DNA from: Aculops lycopersici
Lineage: Eukaryota > Arthropoda > Arachnida > Trombidiformes > Eriophyidae
DNA: 64,000 bases
Reading direction: 5' to 3'
Assembly (NCBI GenBank): GCA_015350385.1
Contig: WNKI01000004.1
Location: 2,643,187-2,707,186 of the forward strand
Below the pieces are notes generated by a model, which worked only from the letters and a program-made list of their open reading frames with translations, did not search any database and was not told the DNA's origin. Below, in pieces: positions 45,281 to 54,391 of the stretch. The position numbers and the translations under genes are program-made. Numbering within the stretch: the first letter of the stretch is position 1; each line of letters opens with the position of its first letter.

Positions 45281-47092
45281 ATGGATTTACAAAGTCTACT
45301 TGGCCAAGTTAGCCAATGGTCTCGAGATTCGCAACATGAACCCGTGGTTCAAATTTTAGAGATTCTAATTGAATCGTCAAGTCCTCTGACAAAGTTCGAA
45401 CAAACTATCATAACACCGACAAAAGAGTCAGCAACTCAGAATACTAAAGCTTTATTGTATACTTACTTTGGTGAATCATTATTCAAATTGAAATACTTTC
45501 GTAGGGCTTTGAGGGCATACGAGGCAGCTTTATCATTCAATGAAACTGGCTCTCGTCGAGCAAGTAAGAGAAGCAAGAGCAACACAAATAGTGGCTCATT
45601 GAACAGTAACTGTGATATAAACAAGATATTCTCGAATAGTATAAATTGTAACGAGAATGAGTTGAAGCTTCGGATACACTTCTGCCATCTGGCATTGCAT
45701 GAGATGAAGGAGGCTAGGTCAATTTTGGAAAAGATACCGCCAGTTGAGAGGAATATCAAGATCCTAGTCGCCCTAGCTGATCTCTATTGTCAAGAGAAGA
45801 ATGTTGATCAGGCTAAAGAGATGTACTTGGAAATCATAAGGCAGGATCCAATGAGATTGGATTTCGTTACAAAACTGTGCCGCCTCGGAGGTTGCGAGGC
45901 AAATACAATTCTAGATTTAATTCCAGATGACATCAAAAAGGGCTGCACGTGGTATCCGAGTTGGATCCAAGCTCAATGTTATTTACACTCACCTCGATCT
46001 AAGCAAGCCATACGATTGTTCGAAACACTGACCTCTCGCTTCGAGAGAAAGGCAGCGATACTGACGAGCCTCGCCGAGGCTTACTATCATGACGGCAACT
46101 TCAAGGAAGCTATTAGAATATTCCAGATTGCCTATAACAATGACCCACTGATCCTATCTGGTGTTGGTAGTTATGCCGCCTGTCTTCATAAGGAGGCGTC
46201 TAAACAAACCCTCGAGGATCTAGCAATTTCAATGAGTGCTAAATGTAGCATTGAGGGCGAGTATTTCCATGAGCCCTGGTTAGTTCTTGGCCATTATTAC
46301 GCCGATACTGACAAACAAAGAGCTCTTTATTTCGTCCAGAAAGCCTACAAGCTGAGTAGATACTCGGTAGAGGCCTTAATCTTGCTTGCATGCTTGTATT
46401 TGGAGAAAAAGGAATCGGCAAGGGCTATACCTTACATTATGACAGCTCAAACTCAAGCCCCTTACAGATATGAAGTCCAAAGGATTCTGTGTAACTCATT
46501 CCTAGCAAACAACAAAAAGTCTGCGGCTCTGAGCTATGCGAAAGTAGCTAACCAAACCTTGGGCGAGACTGCGAGATCCCACTTTCTTTGGGCTGATATC
46601 CTGCTGAAGATGCAAGATCAAAAGCGAAAGATCATGGCTAAGAACTTACTGGTGATAGCTATCAAATTAGATCGTTCCTATTTACCCGCCGTCTTCGCCT
46701 ATTGTGACCTACTAATGGAGGACAAGAAATTTGACAAGGCAATCGACATATTGACCGATGCACAGCCACATCATAGTTCCAATGGAGAGATCCACAAATA
46801 TCTCTATAAGTGTTATTCTGAAAAGAAGGAGAGTGACAAGGCATTATATCATCAGAATCTATCTTCGGAGCAAATAATTGATTTCCATGATGAGGTTTGT
46901 GATAACAATCATCGTACACCTACCACTACCACCAGCGCCCCAAATAACTGTACCCCAGCCAATCCAATGATTGACCCTTTATTAATGCACGACGATGTAG
47001 ATCAAATGCTAGCTATCGGACTCGAAGCCGATGAGTTAGTTGACGTCGATTACACTGAAGATTCAAATTTAGGTTCTCATTTGCACGATTGA
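45281..47092 (+). CDS. ANAPC7: Anaphase-promoting complex subunit 7 (APC7)
   Basis: 603 residues, single exon; human APC7 is about 565. The whole protein is a TPR superhelix. Visible TPR-like units include YFGESLFKLKYFRRALRAYE near residue 68, ALADLYCQEKNVDQAKEMYL near 160, SLAEAYYHDGNFKEAIRIFQ near 262, and further ones to about residue 530. Specific APC7 landmarks are IPPVERNIKI, HEPWLVLGHYY, APYRYEVQ and the acidic tail. A Ser/Arg/Asn-rich loop (about 92-120) lies where human APC7 also has a disordered loop. APC7 is a TPR-lobe scaffold of the APC/C ubiquitin ligase, found in animals and some other eukaryotes. Convergent with the ANKRD11/12-type gene, 400 bp apart. Confidence 0.93.
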   Translation: MDLQSLLGQVSQWSRDSQHEPVVQILEILIESSSPLTKFEQTIITPTKESATQNTKALLYTYFGESLFKLKYFRRALRAYEAALSFNETGSRRASKRSKSNTNSGSLNSNCDINKIFSNSINCNENELKLRIHFCHLALHEMKEARSILEKIPPVERNIKILVALADLYCQEKNVDQAKEMYLEIIRQDPMRLDFVTKLCRLGGCEANTILDLIPDDIKKGCTWYPSWIQAQCYLHSPRSKQAIRLFETLTSRFERKAAILTSLAEAYYHDGNFKEAIRIFQIAYNNDPLILSGVGSYAACLHKEASKQTLEDLAISMSAKCSIEGEYFHEPWLVLGHYYADTDKQRALYFVQKAYKLSRYSVEALILLACLYLEKKESARAIPYIMTAQTQAPYRYEVQRILCNSFLANNKKSAALSYAKVANQTLGETARSHFLWADILLKMQDQKRKIMAKNLLVIAIKLDRSYLPAVFAYCDLLMEDKKFDKAIDILTDAQPHHSSNGEIHKYLYKCYSEKKESDKALYHQNLSSEQIIDFHDEVCDNNHRTPTTTTSAPNNCTPANPMIDPLLMHDDVDQMLAIGLEADELVDVDYTEDSNLGSHLHD

Positions 47093-47492
47093 TGATTTGT
47101 CAATTAAAACCCTGTGAAAGGAACATCAACAATTGCTATTAGTCTATATTCTTATGTAAAGTTTAATATGCATTAATTTTAACACAGTTGTCATTTCCCC
47201 ATCTCAACATTCGTAGAGATGAGATTTCAATTCATATATTTGTAGTTCCCTGCTCCATCCCCTACTTCCGTCTTGGAACTTCCTGCAACAAGTAGTTGAT
47301 TGCTATCATAGATCCACACGTGATTTTACACGTCCAATAGGTTAAACTAACCATTTTAGCCTATTCACAGTTCGGTTTGATGATCTGATAATCATAATAA
47401 TCGATAGTTAATTTATACGCTCGCCAAGAAACTCGTAATATGGTTTAGTTAATATCGAAGTCGATGATACTGTTAAATTTCTAATTCGCATA
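47093..47492. other. 400-bp convergent 3' spacer
   Basis: AT-rich sequence between the stop codons of ANAPC7 and the ANKRD11/12-type gene. It presumably holds both 3' untranslated ends. Nothing else seen. Confidence 0.5.
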
Positions 47493-49841
47493 CTAATAAT
47501 CGAGCGAAGACACTACTACTCTTGGCACAAACTCTGGCTCCACTCTCATCGGTACTCTAACATCACATGCGCCGGTCTCTTTGACCTTCCATTCCCACTC
47601 CAGAGATTGGACTGCATATAAGCTATCTGCCTCATTTTTATGCCTAACCAACATCTCTTGCTTAATCTTCGCCCACTTGTCATCAACATCCTGCAGTTGT
47701 TGCACGAAAACCTTTCTATTTAGGTCCTTGGTGTCCTCTACATCAGCCTGCTCTGTTTTGTTAGACTCGAGTTCATTAACTAGCTTATCTTTTGTGTTAC
47801 TATTCGTGTCTTCGTCAGATTTCGATGTTTCTACATTTGATACCTTCTCACCTGTTGCATGCTTCTCAAAATCAATTTTGCCATCACCCTCTTTCGTAGC
47901 ATCCTTGGATTCTAGTTTGGATACGAGATCGGTCTTGGTAGACTTGACATCAGCCGAGTTCGAAACCTTGGCATCGCTAGCTTCCTGTTTCACCTTTGCC
48001 TCGGAACTATCTGATGATCCAACCTGTCCTGTAACCTTGTTGCTGTTTGCATCGCTTGGATTTGACGATTTATCTGTATTCGATGAAGTACCACTGTCCT
48101 GTGAATCCTTATTGACCACAGTTGTCTGATCCTGCTCACTCGTTGCGGTACCGTTAACTGGTTTGGTTGTCTCTTTTCCTTCGATGCACAAGAATGAGTT
48201 GTCTTGACTGTGAGGTACTTCATTGACGTTGGATTTACCATTAGTACTCGTCTTGTCATCAACGTAATGATATCGTTCTTGGTAATAAAAGTAAGTACAT
48301 GCAGAGAGGTGCAGTTTTTGACCCGCATTCGCAATGGCAGCATTGTTGTAGGCTCTCAGAATCTCTTGTTCCGCGGCTAAGATTGATCTCTCACGTTCCT
48401 TGAGATGTTGCATTCTCATCTGGTGCCTAGCCTTCTCTTGCTCGACAAAGAGCTCGTGCAAGGGAGTCCCTTCGACAAGACTCTTTGGAGTGTCACATAA
48501 TTTTGGTATATTGTATCCAGAGTGACGATGATGTTGGCTAGGTTGATGTGCTAGATATTTCCTCTGAAAGCTTGTGGTGAGTTTAGTGTGTGATGAGGAA
48601 GAAGCATGTAGACCATTGGAAGGTACACGCCCGCTCTTTAAAAGGTTATCATACTTGGCACCATTCAAACCGACGCCAAGTTTATTTCCATCTAGTAAAT
48701 AAGGTCCGCTACTGAGTAAATAATCCCTGAAGCCTTGTGGAACCTTAGGCTGAATATTGTTCAATTCTAACATTTTCTTATATGGTCTCTCTCTAATATC
48801 ACGATATAATTCGAATGAATTCTGAGCTGGTAGCTGATAGTCAGCTGGACATATGTTTGCCATAACAGGTGGCTGGTTAGCCGATTGATTTGCGTCGGTC
48901 TCACTCTCTTGTGGTTCGCCCTTGCGGCGTTTAACCTTTCTGGCCGATTCAGATGCCTTCTCTTGGTTCTCTCTAGTTTGCTCTGCATCATCGGCAACCG
49001 AGTCCGATTGATTCTCGGTTTTATTTTGCAATGCTGCCCTCTGACTACTTCGAGTTATACGCTGATTGGCATTCGATGATGATGATGTTTCTCTTGTGCT
49101 ACTACTACTGTTATTATTATTGCTATTTGCATGTTGATTCGACTGTCCAATCGCAGGTTCTGATTCGGATGTATTGCTTTCATGCGAGCGCTTACCGCTG
49201 TTAGTTGTAACTCCAGTCTGGTGACCGTCAGATCTATCATTGGCAGTTGATTTGGAACTATTGTTTCTCGAGATCCTCTCCTGTTTGGAAACTGAAGTGC
49301 TTGGTGTTGTTGGTCCATTATCTTTGTGATCTGGTCTACTGCCAGCTCGTCTTTGATACGTTGGCTGCTGCTCAGCGATAATTGTCGAGTTTGATGCAAA
49401 AGATTCCGATTCTGATGAAGGACTTGTTGAGGCTGATTGATGGTCGGAGGTTGTGGAACTACTACCTGATGAAGAGTTACTAGATGATGAAAGAAATTCA
49501 TCTGTCAAATTTCTGGCCGCCGAACTATGGTTGTTGGACTCAGTGTTACTACGATAACCTTTTCTTCCACTCGACTGGGTCCTGTCTCCTCCACCCTCGG
49601 CATTGTTTCTACCTGCTAACTCTTCCTTGCTCCTCTTGCTAGATGATTCCTTCTTATGCTCGGTCTGGTTTGTATCCTCACTCTCGTCTTCCTCTCTATT
49701 GCTTCCATTTTTGTCGTACTTATCGTCACTCACTTTGCTAACATTCATCACAGTGTTGTTCTGGTGAGAACTGAGGACAATTTTCAAGGGTGGAACCTTC
49801 AAATTTGATGAGAATTTGTTTGATGAATCCTCACTGGCCAT
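47493..49841 (-). CDS. ANKRD11/ANKRD12-type C-terminal-domain protein lacking ankyrin repeats
   Basis: 782 residues from the ATG at 49839-49841. Residues 1-310 are Ser/Asn/Glu-rich and disordered. Three blocks match the C-terminal part of vertebrate ANKRD11/12: about 324-397 (SFELYRDI, PKVPQGFRDYLL), about 455-527 (RERSILAAEQEILRAY, HLSACTYFYY), and 709-782 (LQDVDDKWAKIKQ, AVQSLEWEWKVKE). ANKRD11/12 are nuclear co-regulators of over 2,000 residues with N-terminal ankyrin repeats. This gene has no ankyrin repeat in the frame or obvious exons just upstream. A Lys/Asp/Ser-rich stretch (about 540-700) separates the last two blocks. Nuclear function is inferred. Whether ankyrin exons exist farther away is unknown. 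Confidence 0.8.
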   Translation of the reverse strand: MASEDSSNKFSSNLKVPPLKIVLSSHQNNTVMNVSKVSDDKYDKNGSNREEDESEDTNQTEHKKESSSKRSKEELAGRNNAEGGGDRTQSSGRKGYRSNTESNNHSSAARNLTDEFLSSSSNSSSGSSSTTSDHQSASTSPSSESESFASNSTIIAEQQPTYQRRAGSRPDHKDNGPTTPSTSVSKQERISRNNSSKSTANDRSDGHQTGVTTNSGKRSHESNTSESEPAIGQSNQHANSNNNNSSSSTRETSSSSNANQRITRSSQRAALQNKTENQSDSVADDAEQTRENQEKASESARKVKRRKGEPQESETDANQSANQPPVMANICPADYQLPAQNSFELYRDIRERPYKKMLELNNIQPKVPQGFRDYLLSSGPYLLDGNKLGVGLNGAKYDNLLKSGRVPSNGLHASSSSHTKLTTSFQRKYLAHQPSQHHRHSGYNIPKLCDTPKSLVEGTPLHELFVEQEKARHQMRMQHLKERERSILAAEQEILRAYNNAAIANAGQKLHLSACTYFYYQERYHYVDDKTSTNGKSNVNEVPHSQDNSFLCIEGKETTKPVNGTATSEQDQTTVVNKDSQDSGTSSNTDKSSNPSDANSNKVTGQVGSSDSSEAKVKQEASDAKVSNSADVKSTKTDLVSKLESKDATKEGDGKIDFEKHATGEKVSNVETSKSDEDTNSNTKDKLVNELESNKTEQADVEDTKDLNRKVFVQQLQDVDDKWAKIKQEMLVRHKNEADSLYAVQSLEWEWKVKETGACDVRVPMRVEPEFVPRVVVSSLDY

Positions 49842-50250
49842 GATGTCGGATTTGTTGGTGCCTTTAAATTTAGTAGATAGCTGCCGAGTATTCTATCACT
49901 TTGTTATATACCTATAAAGATGTTGCCTTCAATTTTTATCAATGCCTAAAAATTGACTAATATATCAAAAATTAATAGCTACATAAGAGCCGCTAGTGTA
50001 GAATAAAAATGATGATGGAATAGAGAGTCCCCCAAGGTTCTAACCAGAATCGAGCATTATTTTTCGGAGTTTCTCGGATTGCACATGACTCTATGGCAGT
50101 CTCAGCGGCGCGGTCAACAAATGCTGTTGCACAGTTGAGTAAACATTCTGACACATGCCATCCTCCCCCACGGCTAGGTCTAACTTATTTCGTCTAATTA
50201 CCATCACAATTTCTAAGGAATAACCAGGCAAATAATGGTATTTGAACAAA
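49842..50250. promoter_or_regulatory. Divergent spacer between ANKRD11/12-type and chromo-shadow genes
   Basis: 409 bp between opposite start codons. A short upstream frame (ATG at 50235 to TAA at 50258) overlaps the chromo-shadow start. No other feature is seen. Confidence 0.4.
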
Positions 50251-50457
50251 ATGGTTAACGAAGCCGACCTCGAGAGAAATGGCGAACCAGAAAGGATAGA
50301 ACATTACATCAGAGAGAACGGTAAACTTCTAGCCCTTGTTAAATGGACTAGCGGCAAAAAGTATTACATGCCCTACAGTTTCCTAAGAGAGCATTACACT
50401 CTACTTGTGATGAACTATTTCGTCAGAAATTACGAATTCCGAAAGTATCGATCTTAA
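50251..50457 (+). CDS. Solo chromo-shadow-domain microprotein (HP1-like)
   Basis: 68 residues, almost entirely one chromo-shadow domain: GEPERIEHYIRENGKLLALV then KWTSGKKYYMPYSFLREHY and a helix LVMNYFVRNYEFRKY. HP1 reads EPERI...G.L.FL.KW and ends VIAFYEERLTW. The dimer-helix Ile and Trp of HP1 appear here as Met and Phe, so a hydrophobic dimer face is kept. There is no chromodomain and no linker. The start is the ATG at 50251 (an upstream TTG is not needed). Chromo-shadow domains dimerise and bind PxVxL peptides in heterochromatin proteins. Small solo forms such as Drosophila Umbrea/HP6 are known. The next start codon (PYROXD1) lies only 60 nt after the stop, on the same strand. Confidence 0.72.
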   Translation: MVNEADLERNGEPERIEHYIRENGKLLALVKWTSGKKYYMPYSFLREHYTLLVMNYFVRNYEFRKYRS

Positions 50458-50517
50458 TCTAAACATAAGCAGCAAAAGTAACCAAGCATTAATCCATTAT
50501 ATAATCTTAGTATCTCC

Positions 50518-51996
50518 ATGACAATAGTTATCATAGGTGCCGGTATAGCCGGTGTCAGTGTGATAGATGGATTGTTGCAAGAGTTCAATCCATCAGAGGC
50601 GCAGTTTCGCAAGATTATTCTGATCTCAACCAGTAGAATTTTTAAAAAAATTACAAATTATAAAGTCTCAGGCAGGAGTTTGGAGACCTTTGATGTCATA
50701 GAGCAACCATTAGATAAATTAGAGCACCCCAATCTAGATGAAAACATTGAATTCAGTTTCATTGTCGGAAATGTCAAATATATAGATTCAACTAAGAAAA
50801 TCTTACAATACACAAACGAAGACAACGAAGAGATTTTACTTCCATATAACAGAATCTGTATCTGCAATGGCGCCAGTCCTCGAAGATTAGATTATAAATG
50901 CATTGCCTCAAGGGAGGAAATAGAAGAGAAAATTTTCTTTATCCGTGATACCGACACAGTGAAAAACTTTAGATCTAAACTGAGCAAGTGCCGACGTCTA
51001 GTTATTGTGGGTAACGGCGGTATTGGTTTGGAGTTGGTGAGTAGAATTACCAACTGCGAGAAGATATGGATTGTGAAAGATAGCTTTGTTGGAGCAACAT
51101 TCTTAGATTCAGGTGGGAGCAAATTTTTTCTTGATGTACTCAACACCTCTTCTGACATAGCTCCATGTAATCCTCAAGTCTCAAAGATCTCATATTCTGA
51201 TTATAAAACTGGCATATCATCGAGTTTGGGCCCTTCTATGGGCCCCGACTGGGCGCAAGGACTCGAATTTTCAGGTGAGAACCGGTCAGCCTCAGCGAGT
51301 TTGAAGGTCATATACAATGATGAGGTAGCCGATATCAATCTGACAAATTTTCATGAATTTCCTCTTGTTATCAGGACCAAATCAGGCTCTACAGTTTATT
51401 GTGATATGATTGCAGTTGCAATTGGTGTCGAGCCAAACTCTATGACACTTGTTGATAATAGACTCGATACCAATCCAAAGGACGGTGGAATTTACATTGA
51501 TAATCAGATGAGAACTTCGGTGTCATATATATACGCTGCAGGAGATTGTGTCTCTTGTGAAAAATGGCCTCAAATCGATGATAAGCTCTGGTTCCAGATG
51601 AGACTATGGACTCAAGCTCGCCAGATGGGCCACTACGCTGGACAGTGTATCGCATCGCATATTTCCAGTCAAGATCCAACGATATACTCTAACTTCGACT
51701 GCTTCACTCACTGCACCTCATTCTTCGGCTACAAAGTCATCTTACTAGGTAGATTCAATGGACAATTCCTGAGCGATGAAGAGACAAGCAGGTGCGAAGT
51801 CTTGGCGAGTGTTTCACCATCTTCAAATTATGTCAAAATTCTACTCTTGGATGGTCGCATAATAGGATCGGTTTTGGTAGGCGAGAGTGGTCTTGAAGAA
51901 ACCATCGAGAATTTGATCCATGATAGGATAGATGTGAGCGCTTATAAATACCAATTACTAGACAATACCGTGGACATCGATGACTATTTTGATTAG
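50518..51996 (+). CDS. PYROXD1: Pyridine nucleotide-disulfide oxidoreductase domain protein 1
   Basis: 492 residues; human PYROXD1 is 500. It opens with the FAD dinucleotide fold (VIIGAGIAGVSV, residues 4-15), has the CICNGASPRR segment, and an NAD(P)-binding fold near residues 161-175 (LVIVGNGGIGLELV). Other matches to PYROXD1 are FIRDTDTVKNF, the WIVKDSFVGATFLD stretch and the second FAD motif IYAAGDC. There is no redox CxxC pair, as is normal for this class-I-like family. PYROXD1 is a nuclear/cytosolic flavoprotein that keeps the tRNA ligase complex from oxidative inactivation. The start codon is the only good one and lies 60 nt behind the chromo-shadow gene, so a shared transcript is possible. 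An AATAAA occurs 32 bp after the stop. Confidence 0.92.
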   Translation: MTIVIIGAGIAGVSVIDGLLQEFNPSEAQFRKIILISTSRIFKKITNYKVSGRSLETFDVIEQPLDKLEHPNLDENIEFSFIVGNVKYIDSTKKILQYTNEDNEEILLPYNRICICNGASPRRLDYKCIASREEIEEKIFFIRDTDTVKNFRSKLSKCRRLVIVGNGGIGLELVSRITNCEKIWIVKDSFVGATFLDSGGSKFFLDVLNTSSDIAPCNPQVSKISYSDYKTGISSSLGPSMGPDWAQGLEFSGENRSASASLKVIYNDEVADINLTNFHEFPLVIRTKSGSTVYCDMIAVAIGVEPNSMTLVDNRLDTNPKDGGIYIDNQMRTSVSYIYAAGDCVSCEKWPQIDDKLWFQMRLWTQARQMGHYAGQCIASHISSQDPTIYSNFDCFTHCTSFFGYKVILLGRFNGQFLSDEETSRCEVLASVSPSSNYVKILLLDGRIIGSVLVGESGLEETIENLIHDRIDVSAYKYQLLDNTVDIDDYFD

Positions 51997-52174
51997 ATTG
52001 CTCATCACGACCCACCCTACATAAATGTAATAAAATCACGAGCGAGCTTTGGAAGTGATATAAACTAATTCAACAATTGCTTGATCCACCAAATATAAAC
52101 GAATAAGATATAATTAAACCAAGAATAAAAGATACGCAATCAGATTACATTGAATCTAAAATTTCTTTTATCTA

Positions 52175-53434
52175 TCAACCTAATCGAGGAAACTTTTCTG
52201 CACGCATATAGTATCTCACGACATCATCTGTAACTTCAGCCCGACGCACTTGATGCTCAGCGACTAGTTTCTGGACAACGCCTATTGTTTCTTTTTTCAG
52301 CTCACCAGACAACATCTCGCCACTTGTGTAGCTCTTGCGGATAGCTTCTAGCTTTTCATCATCTTCTAAGAAGTATCTCAGATATTGGAAAGAAGTGTCG
52401 ATATCGCAATTACCTCCTTGGGCTCTATGTTCCTCAATGGTGACCTTGCCGCCAGAAAAGGCGTACTTATTGATCTTGTTCTTAATCTGTGCAGGAGTAT
52501 CCGTCAAAAATATAGCACTTATATCCACAGAAGAACTCATCTTACTTTGAGATCCTTGGAGGGCGGGAAAGAACTTAGAATGTAGCAGAGCTGGCTTTGG
52601 GTGATTCAATCTCTGGGCCACGTCTCTTGTGAGTCTGAAGTATGGATCTTGATCGATACCACAAGGAATCAAGCAAGGCATTGGTTTGTCTTTCGAACTT
52701 AGCCCAAACACATGACTAAAAGTGCAACTAAAAGCTGGTGCTGCTTGTAGATTCGGGAAAAAGTTTTTTGATGTGTTATCTTCACCCGAGAATCCAAAAA
52801 CTCCGCGCATCTTATTGTTTGTCGCCTTGATTCCTATGTCCCAAGCCACGGGAAGAAGCCGAGGTAGATGAATCTCTTGGGACATGACACCCAAATTTGA
52901 GAATATTAGTGTCCTCTCTTTATCGAAGCCACATGCAATGATGTCTCTCGCATTTTCAAAGGCAAACTTCTTCACTTTTTCCTCATTGACTTTTTCCGGG
53001 TCACAAGCCCACTTCTCATCATCAGTCAACTGAATAACAACAGGACAGTTAAAGGTCTTCTGCAACCATGCGGTCATAATAAACGGTAGCAGGTGACCGA
53101 CATGCATCGCAGTAGATGATGGTCCTCGTCCGGTGTACAGATATATCGGCTTCTTGTCTTCGTGAGTCTTGAGGATAAATTCCAGATCGCGATGAGAGAA
53201 GAAAATTCCTCGCCTGAGGAAATGGTGTGGCTTTACACCAGTGACGGTTTCGATTCTAGCCAATAACTTGTCTGTTATTTTCTCGGACCCAAATTTAACA
53301 ATCAACTTATCATAGTCGACGCCCGTTTGGGACTTCGAGGCAACTGTCCAAGGTGTCACGACATCGTCATCATCATCTCCACCGGGACCGGTGCTCATCG
53401 TCGTCGCCAGTTGTTGAGTGGTTCCCGGTTCCAT
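52175..53434 (-). CDS. WARS1: Cytoplasmic tryptophanyl-tRNA synthetase
   Basis: 419 residues from the ATG at 53432-53434. Class I synthetase landmarks are DYDKLIVKFGS, PHHFLRRGIFFSHRD, YTGRGPSSTAMHVGHLLPF (HIGH equivalent MHVGH), QLTDDEKW, AIDQDPYF-type GIDQDPYFRLTRDVA, and FFPALQGSQSKMSSS (KMSKS equivalent). The end, HQVRRAEVTDDVV, is also typical. It charges tRNA-Trp in the cytosol. It is shorter than human WARS1 (471) because there is no N-terminal WHEP domain, as in several invertebrates and yeast. The first ~25 residues are low complexity with an Asp run. Convergent with PYROXD1 (178 bp). PDCL stops 207 bp upstream on the same strand. Confidence 0.95.
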   Translation of the reverse strand: MEPGTTQQLATTMSTGPGGDDDDDVVTPWTVASKSQTGVDYDKLIVKFGSEKITDKLLARIETVTGVKPHHFLRRGIFFSHRDLEFILKTHEDKKPIYLYTGRGPSSTAMHVGHLLPFIMTAWLQKTFNCPVVIQLTDDEKWACDPEKVNEEKVKKFAFENARDIIACGFDKERTLIFSNLGVMSQEIHLPRLLPVAWDIGIKATNNKMRGVFGFSGEDNTSKNFFPNLQAAPAFSCTFSHVFGLSSKDKPMPCLIPCGIDQDPYFRLTRDVAQRLNHPKPALLHSKFFPALQGSQSKMSSSVDISAIFLTDTPAQIKNKINKYAFSGGKVTIEEHRAQGGNCDIDTSFQYLRYFLEDDEKLEAIRKSYTSGEMLSGELKKETIGVVQKLVAEHQVRRAEVTDDVVRYYMRAEKFPRLG

Positions 53435-53641
53435 TGGCCTCAGATGATATAACTAATCTTCTATTAATGTCAATATATTATGATGCAAACTCGATGATAT
53501 CAACCTCAGATGAGTTTGACACGAAGAGCAGAAACGTAAACAGAAAGCATGTTTGTCGCTCAACGCGCATTTTTTTGAATCGCGTTCGATGCGTGCAAAA
53601 TCTATGAATGCGCTATTCTCACGAGTCTGTGCAGATCCATG

Positions 53642-54391
53642 TTACGTCATCATACCATTTTCTGCCAATAGTTCCTGAACTTCCTCTGGCCCGAAGTCTT
53701 TATCCAGGAACTCCTCCAACTGCACTAAACTCTTGACCAACTCCCCTTTCTTGTAGGCCAGAAGAGCTGGCACACCATTTTCTTTGAAGTTTTCACTGAG
53801 ACCCGCAACGCTTGCATCCAATGTGACAAACTTGAGATGCTTCATATCGACAGCTATCTCTCCTAGACACCTATTGAGATTGGCACAGCTTTTGGAATAT
53901 TTAGTGTAGAGATGCACGATAACCATCACATTTGGATGTTCCTTATCAATGGCATCAAGTAGCTCTGCACCCGATCTGAGATGATGAAGGTTTCCAAATG
54001 TTGGTTTGCTTGCGCTCATGGCCTCGCTCATTCTCTTGGCAATATAATCCTTCAATATTGAGTCATCATTGAGGAGTTCTTGGAACTCTGCCTCGAGAGC
54101 GTCGTTCTCATTATTCCTAGAGCCATGAGGCCTAGGGTCGGAATGCTTGCGATAGTCTTCGATCACTCCCTTTGGCCCAGTGTTGCTCGAGCTACCCGAT
54201 CTAAAGTTCACCTGGCTAACGCGATTCAATCTTTCATTCTCATCATTTGGTCGAGAGAAGAGACTAGATGCATCATTTTCAGAAGATCTGTGATTCTCAT
54301 CTAAGTCATCACCACTCCTCATATCATCATTTTCAGCATCGCAATAGTTGACTCTCGGTCCGTCTAAGATCTTATCTTCGATTGTTGACAT
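53642..54391 (-). CDS. PDCL: Phosducin-like protein
   Basis: 249 residues. The N-terminus MSTIEDKIL and the SSNTGPKGVIEDYRK motif are characteristic of PDCL (human: TTLDDKLL and NTGPKGVINDWR). The C-terminal half is the thioredoxin-like domain: LLDAIDKEHPNVMVIVHLYT, CANLNRCLGEIA and GVPALLAYKKGELVKSLVQL. PDCL is a co-chaperone of the CCT chaperonin for folding G-protein beta and assembling G beta-gamma. The acidic segment between the two halves is shorter than in mammals (301 residues). Its start codon lies inside the last codons of the NEPRO-like frame (20-nt overlap, different frame). Confidence 0.88.
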   Translation of the reverse strand: MSTIEDKILDGPRVNYCDAENDDMRSGDDLDENHRSSENDASSLFSRPNDENERLNRVSQVNFRSGSSSNTGPKGVIEDYRKHSDPRPHGSRNNENDALEAEFQELLNDDSILKDYIAKRMSEAMSASKPTFGNLHHLRSGAELLDAIDKEHPNVMVIVHLYTKYSKSCANLNRCLGEIAVDMKHLKFVTLDASVAGLSENFKENGVPALLAYKKGELVKSLVQLEEFLDKDFGPEEVQELLAENGMMT

